From contig JAQTXH010000001.1 in the NCBI GenBank assembly GCA_028688905.1, positions 186,001 through 250,000 on the forward strand: a stretch of DNA of 64,000 nt, given 5' to 3'. Below, one piece after another: positions 57,260-64,000 of the stretch. The notes beneath the pieces are model-generated. The model saw nothing but the letters and a program-made list of their open reading frames with translations. It did not search any database and was not told the origin of the DNA. The translations under genes and the position numbers were made by a program. This DNA is from Acidiphilium sp. Its GTDB lineage: Bacteria > Pseudomonadota > Alphaproteobacteria > Acetobacterales > Acetobacteraceae. How positions within the stretch are numbered: position 1 is the first letter of the stretch; the number at the start of each line of letters is the position of its first letter.

Positions 57260-58201
57260 ATGAGCGGTTTGCGGGTCGCGGTCCAGATGGACCCGATGGA
57301 GAGCATCGAGATCGATGGCGATTCCAGCTTTGCCCTGATGCTGGAGGCGCAGAAACGCGGGCATCGGCTTTGGCATTATCATGTGCAGGATTTGTGGCTG
57401 GAAGCCGGGGTGCTACGCGCGCGGGTGCGGCCGGTCACGGTGCGGCGGGAGCCGGGTACCCATTACAGCGCGGGTGCCTGCGAGGTGGTCGATCTTGGCA
57501 CCATGGATGTGGTGCTGATGCGCCAGGACCCGCCGTTCGACATGGCGTATATCACCGCGACGCACCTGCTCGACCACATTCATCCGAAAACGCTGGTGGT
57601 GAACGACCCGGCTTCGGTGCGGAATGCGCCGGAAAAACTGCTGGTGATGGAATTCGCCGATTTGATGCCGCCGACCTTGATCGCGTGGGATCGGGCGGCG
57701 ATCCGGGATTTTCGGGCACGTTACAAGGATATCATCGTCAAGCCGTTGTTCGGCAACGGCGGGGCGGGGGTGTTCCGTATCAAACCCGATGACGAAAACC
57801 TCGGGGCGCTGATGGATATGTATTTCGGTGTCTCCCGCGAGCCGCTGATGATCCAGCGCTACGAACCGGCGGTGCGGGCGGGCGACAAACGCATCATCCT
57901 GATCGACGGCGAGGCGATGGGGGCGATCAACCGGGTGCCGGTCGAGGGCGATGCCCGCTCGAACATGCACGCTGGCGGCGTCGCCCAACCGACCACGATG
58001 ACCACACGGGATATCGAGATTTGCGAGCGAATCGGACCCATCCTGAAAGAACGCGGGCTGCTGTTCACCGGAATCGACGTGATCGGGGATTACCTGACTG
58101 AAATCAACGTGACCTCGCCCACCGGCCTCCAACAGGTGGCCCGCTTCACCGGGGTGCATCTGGAGGCCGCCATCTGGGACCGGATCGAGGCGAAGCGGTG
58201 A
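57260..58201 (+). CDS. gshB: Glutathione synthetase
   Basis: Adds glycine to gamma-glutamylcysteine. The 313-residue ATP-grasp enzyme has VAVQMDPMESIEIDGDSSFA, VLMRQDPPFDMAYITATHLL, VKPLFGNGGAGVFRI and the C-terminal GLLFTGIDVIGDYLTEINVT with TGLQQ. ATG 57260 has GGAGGG upstream. gshA is 43 kb away at 13.2 kb, so the two steps are not in one operon. Confidence 0.96.
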   Translation: MSGLRVAVQMDPMESIEIDGDSSFALMLEAQKRGHRLWHYHVQDLWLEAGVLRARVRPVTVRREPGTHYSAGACEVVDLGTMDVVLMRQDPPFDMAYITATHLLDHIHPKTLVVNDPASVRNAPEKLLVMEFADLMPPTLIAWDRAAIRDFRARYKDIIVKPLFGNGGAGVFRIKPDDENLGALMDMYFGVSREPLMIQRYEPAVRAGDKRIILIDGEAMGAINRVPVEGDARSNMHAGGVAQPTTMTTRDIEICERIGPILKERGLLFTGIDVIGDYLTEINVTSPTGLQQVARFTGVHLEAAIWDRIEAKR

Positions 58202-58247
58202 CGGCTGGCGGCGTGGTGGGGTTCGAAGGGGCGCGGCCCGCCAACAG

Positions 58248-58505
58248 TCATCGGGCCGCGTAGAAGTCGCAGTGGCCGGAGGGGCCGACCGGGCCGGTGA
58301 TGAGTTGGCAATGGCCGGGTTGGGCTGGGGCGGCGTGGTTGGGGAAATAGAACTGGCAGGTGGCGCAGGTGATGCCGCCGGGGCCGGGGTGATTGACGTA
58401 GTGGGCATCTTGCGGTGACGCGGGGTTATTGGCACGCAGCATTCGGGTGGAGGCGAGCCAGACAAAGCCGCCGAGGCTGAGGGTGACGCGGCGGCGCTTG
58501 ATCAC
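58248..58505 (-). CDS. High-potential iron-sulfur protein
   Basis: An 85-residue secreted electron carrier. A Tat-like signal starts IKRRRVTLSLGGFVWLA. The 4Fe-4S ligands are Cys47, Cys50, Cys66 and Cys79 (C-x2-C-x15-C-x12-C), with the family-typical GHC before the last two. It carries electrons in the periplasm, for example to an oxidase or reaction centre. The start is GTG, nine bases after the amidase stop, so the two are co-transcribed. Confidence 0.85.
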   Translation of the reverse strand: MIKRRRVTLSLGGFVWLASTRMLRANNPASPQDAHYVNHPGPGGITCATCQFYFPNHAAPAQPGHCQLITGPVGPSGHCDFYAAR

Positions 58506-58514
58506 GGCACGGGT

Positions 58515-59357
58515 TCACAGATTGGCGACGGCGTGTTGCCGGGCGAGGAACCAAGCATCGACGGCGGCTTTCATCGAGGCGGCGATGCGTTGGCGGAAGG
58601 CGTTGGTGCGCAGGGCGGCTTCATCCTGCGGGTTGGACAGGAAAGCGGTTTCGACCAGCACGCTGGGGATGGCGGAGGATTGCAGCACGGCAAAGGTGGC
58701 GTGACGGGCGGGGTTTTGCAGCATATCGACCTCGCGCGCGAGGGAGCCGACCATTTTTTGCTGCAACAGGAGGGATTCGATTTTGGTGCTGTGGGCCATC
58801 AGGCTGAACAGGATTTTGCCGACCTGGGGTGAGACGCCGCGGAAGGTGGGGTTGGAGATGCGTTCGACGCTGTTTTCGGAACTGGCGATGGTGGCCGCCA
58901 GCGGGTCCGACGCCTGATTGGAGAAGGTGTAGACGCTGGCACCGCGCACGGTGGTGTCGGGGGCGACGGAGTTGGCGTGCATCGAGAGGAATAGCGCGGC
59001 TTTGTGTTTTTCCGCGATGTCCACCCTGGTTTGCAGGGGGATGAAGATATCGTGCGCCCGGGTCATCACCACGTGATAACCGCCACGCTGCAAAGCATGG
59101 CGCAAATCCCACGCGGCGGAGAGGGCAATGTCTTTTTCATATAGGTTGCCGTTGCCGATGCAGCCGGGGTCGCGGCCGCCATGGCCAGGATCGATCACGA
59201 CGAGGCGGTTACCGGTCGCTTCACGATACGTGGCCGGGGTGAGCAAGGTCGCGCGGTCACGCCCTGCGGCACGGGCCAAGGAGGACTGCATCCATAGCGG
59301 CAGGGTGATCGTCGCTTTGACCCCAGCATCGAGCAGAAATCGTCGTGAGAACGCCAT
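58515..59357 (-). CDS. N-acetylmuramoyl-L-alanine amidase (Amidase_3)
   Basis: A 280-residue secreted zinc amidase that cuts the sugar-peptide bond of peptidoglycan. The N terminus MAFSRRFLLDAG has a twin-arginine-type motif. The zinc and catalytic residues are in LVVIDPGHGGRDPGCIGNG with E in NLYEKDIALSAA, H in ALFLSMHANS, and E in VLVETAFLSNPQDE. There is no AMIN domain. It precedes the HiPIP gene. Confidence 0.93.
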   Translation of the reverse strand: MAFSRRFLLDAGVKATITLPLWMQSSLARAAGRDRATLLTPATYREATGNRLVVIDPGHGGRDPGCIGNGNLYEKDIALSAAWDLRHALQRGGYHVVMTRAHDIFIPLQTRVDIAEKHKAALFLSMHANSVAPDTTVRGASVYTFSNQASDPLAATIASSENSVERISNPTFRGVSPQVGKILFSLMAHSTKIESLLLQQKMVGSLAREVDMLQNPARHATFAVLQSSAIPSVLVETAFLSNPQDEAALRTNAFRQRIAASMKAAVDAWFLARQHAVANL

Positions 59358-59604
59358 CGGGAGCCTCCGTCCGCCTTGCGGATTGGATTGAGTGTTTGAA
59401 GGTGGAGTGCCACCTATTTATCAGGAACGCACGTTAAAACATTGAGATTAACAGGGAGTTGATCGAACCAGCCGGCACGGTGGTGTGATGGTTCGTCAAG
59501 GGGCCGGAGCCAGCGTTTTGGCGCGATGGCGCGTGGTGCTTTGATATTGCTTGCGATCCTGGCGCTGTAGTGCATATCCATGAGCAACAGAACATGGATG
59601 TGCA

Positions 59605-60024
59605 ATGCGCGGACAGTTTGGTCTCTATTTCGCGACGCTGGTCGCCTATATTTTGATCGACGCGGTGTGGCTTTCATCGACCGCCAACGCGGTCTATCGC
59701 GCCACTTTGGGTGATATTCTGCTGACCGGGTTCAAGCCGTTACCGGCAATCGGCATGTATTTGCTGGAGGTCCTCGGGCTGATGGTGTTCGTGATGCCCC
59801 ATGCGCGCGCAAGCGGGCGCGTGACTGTGGCGCTGGGCTACGGCGCAGCCTTCGGGGTGTTTACTTACGGTTTGTACGATATGACTAATTTGGCGACGCT
59901 AAAGCATTGGACGCCCGGGCTGACGCTGATCGACAGCCTCTGGGGCGGCGTGGTCTGCGGCCTCGCCTCGGCGATCGGATGGAGCATTGCCGGCCGATTT
60001 ACCCGCCAGCGGATTTTTACCTGA
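59605..60024 (+). CDS. DUF2177-family membrane protein
   Basis: A 139-residue membrane protein with four hydrophobic helices and the family pattern YFATLVAYILIDAVWLSSTA, AIGMYLLEVLGLMVFVM, FGVFTYGLYDMTNLATLKHW and SLWGGVVCGLASAIGW. Function unknown. It stands alone, read towards icd on the other strand. The start has no strong ribosome site. Confidence 0.85.
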   Translation: MRGQFGLYFATLVAYILIDAVWLSSTANAVYRATLGDILLTGFKPLPAIGMYLLEVLGLMVFVMPHARASGRVTVALGYGAAFGVFTYGLYDMTNLATLKHWTPGLTLIDSLWGGVVCGLASAIGWSIAGRFTRQRIFT

Positions 60025-60138
60025 AAAAGCCGCCCCCCACCTGGTGAAGACCGTTCCAGGCAACCGCAAACCCAAGCTGGCCGAAGATCAGGTATTTATC
60101 CTATCAGCATTGCCTGGGTTGCATTTGCGGGATCGCGA

Positions 60139-61602
60139 TTACCCCTCGCCTTGCGGCCGTTCGAACGCATCCTTGCCATCGAAGCGCTGGAGCTTTTCGA
60201 CGTGCATCCAGGAGTGGACCTGACCGATTTTACCGACCAGATCGGCGATACCCTGCGGAACATTGCCCTGAGCGGGTTCCAGCAGCATGAACCGACAGTC
60301 GAAATGATCGACCAGGAAGGTCTGCCCGCCGGTCGATGGCCAGACCTGAACCCCGCGATTGGCAATGGAATCGAGCTTGAGCGTGCTGCCCTCGGCGATG
60401 GCGGTGAGGGATCTGCCGAGTTCGGCGGCTGACAGGTCGCTTTCGAGGAAAATATCGACGCCGAGCAGTTCGCGGGTTTTCGGCTCGGTGTGGGCCGTGA
60501 GATCGGGCCAGGGGGTCAGGACGATCGGGCGGTATGCGCGCGATGGCTGGTTGCTGCTGCGGCCCAGATTGTCGATCACCTGGCCGACGAATTTGTCGGT
60601 GCCGACGCCGTGGCCGCGCGGCGACAGATCGCCGGTGAGGTTGATCCCCTCGGCCAGGGTGATGAACAGCGCCTGCTCGATCGTTTCGGCGGTTTCGAAC
60701 GCGCCGATGTGGCGCAGCATCATGATCGCGGCGGAGAGCAGGGCGGTGGGATTGGCGAGGCCTTTGCCGGCGATCTGCGGTGCCGAACCATGAACCGCCT
60801 CGAAAATCGCCGCGCGGTCGCCGAGATTGGCCGAGGGTGCGATGCCGAGGCCGCCGACCAGGCCGGCCGCGAGGTCGGAAATGATGTCGCCATTCATGTT
60901 CGAGGTCACGATGACGTCGAATTGTTCGGGCGCGATCACCAATTGGTGAGCGCAATTGTCGATGATGATGTGATCCTGCTTGACGGTGGGGTAGTCAGGG
61001 CCGACGTGCTCGAACACCCGTTTCATCATGCCCTCGGTGAGTTTCATGATGTTGGCCTTCGTCGCACAGGTGACTTTCTGGCGGTCCTCGGCCATCGCGA
61101 GACCGAAGGCGGCGCGGATGATGCGTTCGCAACCCGGGCGGGTCATCAGTTTCAGGCCCTGCGCGACATCGGGGGTCTGCATGTACTCGATGCCGGCATA
61201 GACGTCTTCGACGTTCTCGCGCACGATCACCATGTCGATCCCGCGCCCGGTGAACGGGGTTTTGACCCCGGGGAGTTCGCGGACCGGGCGGATATTGGCG
61301 TAGAGTTCAAAATGCTTGCGAAGGGTGACGTTGGCGGATTTGGCACCATAGCCGACTGGGGTTTCGAGCGGGCCTTTCAGGGCGAGGCGGTTTTTCGCGA
61401 TGCTGTCGAGGGTTTCGCGCGGGGCACCGGCAGGGATACCTTTTTTGAACACTTCGGCCCCGGCTTCGGCCAGTTCCCACTCGATCGGGGCGTTGGCGGC
61501 CTCGAAGATCCGACGCGTCGCTTCGAACACTTCAGGCCCGATACCGTCGCCGGCCATGGCGGTGACGCGGGTTTTACTGACTGTCGGATGGGTAACGTTC
61601 AT
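60139..61602 (-). CDS. icd: Isocitrate dehydrogenase, Thermus-like type
   Basis: Oxidises isocitrate to 2-oxoglutarate in the TCA cycle. The 487-residue protein is longer than the E. coli enzyme and has an extra C-terminal domain of about 140 residues (residues 345-487), as in the Thermus-type enzymes. Core motifs are [20 protein letters not shown], the substrate segment [39 protein letters not shown] and [23 protein letters not shown] use is likely but not proven. Confidence 0.9.
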   Translation of the reverse strand: MNVTHPTVSKTRVTAMAGDGIGPEVFEATRRIFEAANAPIEWELAEAGAEVFKKGIPAGAPRETLDSIAKNRLALKGPLETPVGYGAKSANVTLRKHFELYANIRPVRELPGVKTPFTGRGIDMVIVRENVEDVYAGIEYMQTPDVAQGLKLMTRPGCERIIRAAFGLAMAEDRQKVTCATKANIMKLTEGMMKRVFEHVGPDYPTVKQDHIIIDNCAHQLVIAPEQFDVIVTSNMNGDIISDLAAGLVGGLGIAPSANLGDRAAIFEAVHGSAPQIAGKGLANPTALLSAAIMMLRHIGAFETAETIEQALFITLAEGINLTGDLSPRGHGVGTDKFVGQVIDNLGRSSNQPSRAYRPIVLTPWPDLTAHTEPKTRELLGVDIFLESDLSAAELGRSLTAIAEGSTLKLDSIANRGVQVWPSTGGQTFLVDHFDCRFMLLEPAQGNVPQGIADLVGKIGQVHSWMHVEKLQRFDGKDAFERPQGEG

Positions 61603-61636
61603 CGATGATCCCCTGATGATGTCCTGTGCGTCGTTT

Positions 61637-61659
61637 ATACCCCTCCTCCTGGGGGAAGG
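61637..61659. promoter_or_regulatory. C/G-tract inverted repeat upstream of the Ni/Co permease
   Basis: ATACCCCTCCTCCTGGGGGA has C4 and G5 tracts facing each other, similar in style to operators of RcnR/DmeR/InrS-type metal sensors. CCGCA-G-TGCGG follows at 61663-61673. It lies in the icd/permease divergent spacer. The regulator gene is not in the window. Confidence 0.35.
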
Positions 61660-61768
61660 CTACCGCAGTGCGGCATAACACGCCATCATCGGGCGGTCAG
61701 CGTTGTTGCGGCGACGGACGATAGTGGTTATCGTAACTGGCCGATGGTTCCACCCGAGGAGACACTCC

Positions 61769-62827
61769 ATGTTCATGACGCTTCGGCGGGTGTTCCGTGA
61801 TGAGGATGCCGATGTCCGGGGCAAGATACTGGGGATTTACGGATTTCTGGTCGCGTTCAATCTGGCTGCCGCCGCCTACGCGCTGATCGCGTTTTATAAT
61901 CATCCGGTGCTGCTCGGCACGGCACTGCTGGCCTATGGATTCGGTCTGCGCCACGCGGTGGACGCCGATCATATCGCGGCAATCGACAATGTCACCCGCA
62001 AGCTGATGCAAGAGGGCAAGCGGCCGGTCGCGGTCGGGTTTTACTTCTCGATCGGACACTCGCTGGTCTTATTCATCGGCACCATCGTCATCGCGGTGAC
62101 GGTGATGCAGATTTCGGATGGGTTCAACAATTTCAACCATCTTGCCGGGATCATCGGCACTTTGGTGTCGGGGGTGTTTCTACTCGTGATGGCGCTCATG
62201 AACCTGATGATCGCGCGATCGACCTACCGCACGTTCCGACATGTTCGTAACGGCGGCGCGTATAATGACGATGATTTCAATATTCTGCTGAACAACCGGG
62301 GTCTGATCGCACGCATTCTGCGACCGTTGTTTCGGCTGGTCGAGCATAGCTGGCAGATGCTGCCGGTGGGTTTTCTGTTCGGCCTGGGGTTCGACACCGC
62401 GACCGAGGTCAGTCTGCTGACCGTGGCGGCGGTCGAGGCGGGCAAGGGCATGCCAATGTGGTCGATCCTGGCGTTTCCGGCGCTGTTTTCGGCGGGAATG
62501 TCGCTGATCGACACGACCGATGGTGTGTTGATGCTGGGTGCGTATAGCTGGGCCTTCGTCAAGCCGATACGCAAACTCTATTACAATCTGACGATCACGC
62601 TGGTGTCGGTCGCAATCGCCCTGCTGATCGGCGGGGTCGAGACGCTGGGGTTGATTGGCGGCGAGATGAAATTTCAGGGCTGGTTCTGGGGCCGGATCTC
62701 AGACCTCAACAATAATTTTGGGTTCCTCGGCTTTGGGATTATCGCGATCTTCGTTGTCGCCTGGGTTGTTTCGGTTGTCGTCTATCGCGTCAAACGGCTG
62801 GACGAGATCGAGGTTGAGAGCATCTGA
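61769..62827 (+). CDS. NiCoT-family nickel/cobalt permease
   Basis: A 352-residue transporter with eight predicted helices. The family signature in helix II is GLRHAVDADHIAAIDNVTRK, and LFGLGFDTATEVSLL and FPALFSAGMSLIDTTDG complete the metal path. ATG 61769 has GAGGAGAC upstream. Nickel versus cobalt preference is not decidable. A full dispersed repeat follows it. Confidence 0.94.
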   Translation: MFMTLRRVFRDEDADVRGKILGIYGFLVAFNLAAAAYALIAFYNHPVLLGTALLAYGFGLRHAVDADHIAAIDNVTRKLMQEGKRPVAVGFYFSIGHSLVLFIGTIVIAVTVMQISDGFNNFNHLAGIIGTLVSGVFLLVMALMNLMIARSTYRTFRHVRNGGAYNDDDFNILLNNRGLIARILRPLFRLVEHSWQMLPVGFLFGLGFDTATEVSLLTVAAVEAGKGMPMWSILAFPALFSAGMSLIDTTDGVLMLGAYSWAFVKPIRKLYYNLTITLVSVAIALLIGGVETLGLIGGEMKFQGWFWGRISDLNNNFGFLGFGIIAIFVVAWVVSVVVYRVKRLDEIEVESI

Positions 62828-62859
62828 ACCAGGGAACTCAAAACCTTGCCGTTGTTCAC

Positions 62860-62964
62860 GAGAGCAATATTGCTTGAGGTTGACGCCCTTGCGGCAACCG
62901 AAAGCGATGAAATTGCTCGCGAAAAGAAGATAGAGTATGTTCGTCCTGAAACGATCATGCTCTA
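62860..62964 (+). repeat. Dispersed ~100-bp intergenic repeat, copy A
   Basis: The fullest copy. It starts with the palindrome AGCAATATTGCT, then TTGAGGTTGACGCCCTTGCG, CAACCGAAAGCGATGAAATT and GCTCGCGAAAAGAAGATAGA, and ends in the hairpin GAGTATGTTCGT / ACGATCATGCTC. It follows the Ni/Co permease gene. Confidence 0.9.
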
Positions 62965-63224
62965 GCACAAAATCAAAAGTTCCAATAAAAAACAAGGAAA
63001 TTTTCAGCAGTCCGCTAGAAGAGCTAAGAAGGATTTCATGATTCATGGTAATATTCAATCTAATCCCCCGTGATCGTTTCAAGCAATAATTTCATGCTGC
63101 GGAGACTGCCCGGCTTTCTCCAGTCCTGTTGCGGGAACGATTGCTGTTTCCTGGCAACTCATCTAAAGTTATACCGTTCCAAACTATGTTGTCTTGAGTT
63201 TGATCGTCGAGGAGGCAGTGAATT
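62965..63224. other. Spacer before the GT4 gene
   Basis: About 260 A+T-rich bases. I see no gene. It should hold the GT4 promoter; GGAGG at 63211-63215 is the ribosome site of that gene. Confidence 0.4.
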
Positions 63225-64000
63225 TTGACGCGGATCATGCATTTAGTGAATCACTGCGGCAAGGCGAACGGGCATGTGAATGTTTCCGTCGACATGGCAT
63301 GCACGCAGGCCAGAAGCGGGCATGTCGTCGGGTATACCTGTTCAAAAGGCGACTATATTCCACTGCTCGTTGAGACGGGCGTAAAAGTATACGAAGTTCC
63401 AGAACCGCATCGCAGCGTCGGGCAATTTTTTGCGGCAAATTATCATTTGTGGAAAGCCATCAGGGCATTCCGTCCGGATATTTTGCATGTACATATGGCG
63501 GCGCAGAGTGTGCTGGTGCAGCCCTACCGGCTTTTTGGTTACAAAACCGTCACAACCGTGCATAATGAATTCGACCGCTCCGTCTGGCTCATGGGCCTTT
63601 CCACCAGGGTCGTGACCGTCAGCGAAGCCGGGTATAGGGCCATGGTGAAGCGTGGCTTCAGCCGCAAAAGAGTGCGGTTTGTTCTCAATGGGTCGGTCGG
63701 CTCGCCGCGGCTCGCACAAAAATTCACCTCGGCAAAGCTCGAACATCCGGCCGTCATCACGGTGTGCGGCCTACATCCCCGCAAGGGGATTGGCGATCTT
63801 CTGCACGCCTTCCGCATGGTCAAATCGGATTTCCCCGCTGCCCACCTGTATATTCTTGGTGAAGGTCCTTCGGAATCGGAATATCGGGAACTCGCTACGT
63901 CGATTGGCCTTTCCGGCAGTGCGCATTTTCTCGGCTATCAAAACGATCCGCGGGAATATCTTTCCTCGGCCGATATTTTTGTCCTCGCATCGCATTCCGA
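63225..64000 (+). CDS. Glycosyltransferase family 4, cut by the window end
   Basis: At least 258 residues, open to the end. The TTG start at 63225 is nine bases after GGAGG; the in-frame ATG at 63237 is too far from it. The GT-B N domain begins RIMHLVNHCGKANGHVNVSV, with PDILHVHMAAQSV and VTTVHNEFD, VVTVSEAGY. The C domain starts ITVCGLHPRKGIGDLLHAF, then HLYILGEGPSESEYRELATS and HFLGYQNDPREYLSSADIFV; the EX7E motif lies beyond the edge. It probably builds a surface polysaccharide. Confidence 0.88.
   Translation, partial: MTRIMHLVNHCGKANGHVNVSVDMACTQARSGHVVGYTCSKGDYIPLLVETGVKVYEVPEPHRSVGQFFAANYHLWKAIRAFRPDILHVHMAAQSVLVQPYRLFGYKTVTTVHNEFDRSVWLMGLSTRVVTVSEAGYRAMVKRGFSRKRVRFVLNGSVGSPRLAQKFTSAKLEHPAVITVCGLHPRKGIGDLLHAFRMVKSDFPAAHLYILGEGPSESEYRELATSIGLSGSAHFLGYQNDPREYLSSADIFVLASHS

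Noticed and set aside
61637-61768. Nickel/cobalt riboswitch upstream of the permease
   Set aside because: The required four-way junction and conserved internal loops could not be found; only short inverted repeats are present.

Overview
The window is a high-GC alphaproteobacterial chromosome segment. Gene content and neighbourhoods point to Acetobacteraceae, probably an acidophile close to Acidiphilium or Acidocella; this is inferred from protein style (ChvG/ChvI beside pckA, sdhCDAB, alphaproteobacterial GshA, Thermus-type Icd, COQ9, HiPIP), not from a marker gene. No rRNA, tRNA or CRISPR array was recognised. Most genes are core housekeeping genes packed with ATGA, GTGA or TGATG stop/start overlaps.

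Layout. 1-7.3 kb: MarR regulator, MarC membrane protein, PEP carboxykinase, a HugZ-like split-barrel protein, the ChvI/ChvG two-component system and an unrecognised two-gene cassette (small soluble protein plus membrane protein). 7.4-14.6 kb: sdhCDAB, a methyltransferase, ubiA, rsmE, gshA. 14.7-19 kb: biotin genes as two divergent pairs (bioBA and bioFD) around a control region with two matching palindromes. 19-26 kb: hldE, hslO, a lipoprotein and pheST behind a leader terminator. 26-38 kb: a secreted prolyl oligopeptidase, pal-cpoB-tilS-ftsH, a beta-hydroxyacid dehydrogenase and pnp. 38-50 kb: an envelope-type operon (2OG oxygenase, GT2, TVP38), doxX, rpsU, def, COQ9, a UbiH-type hydroxylase, amtB behind a sigma-54-type promoter, ftsK, class I aldolase and thiE.

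50.3-54.9 kb is an accessory island, visibly richer in A+T up to about 53.7 kb. It holds a GT32-like glycosyltransferase, an FkbM methyltransferase broken by a 13-bp tandem duplication and a T-run slip, a decayed unknown gene and a defective IS110-type transposase carrying an internal in-frame 23-bp repeat expansion. Copies of one 31-bp repeat lie on both sides of the last two. 54.9-64 kb returns to core genes: PfkB kinase, bactofilin, gshB, HiPIP, amidase, icd, a Ni/Co permease and a GT4 glycosyltransferase cut by the window end.

The strongest non-gene signal is a family of roughly 100-bp intergenic repeats (6.4, 14.6, 29.7, 62.9 kb, a deletion form at 37.7 kb and a possible diverged copy at 35.2 kb). 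Each lies just downstream of a gene and consists of a terminator-like hairpin joined to a conserved core. Other short tandem or inverted repeats sit in control regions of pckA, bioB/bioF, the 2OG-oxygenase/doxX pair and the PfkB/bactofilin pair.
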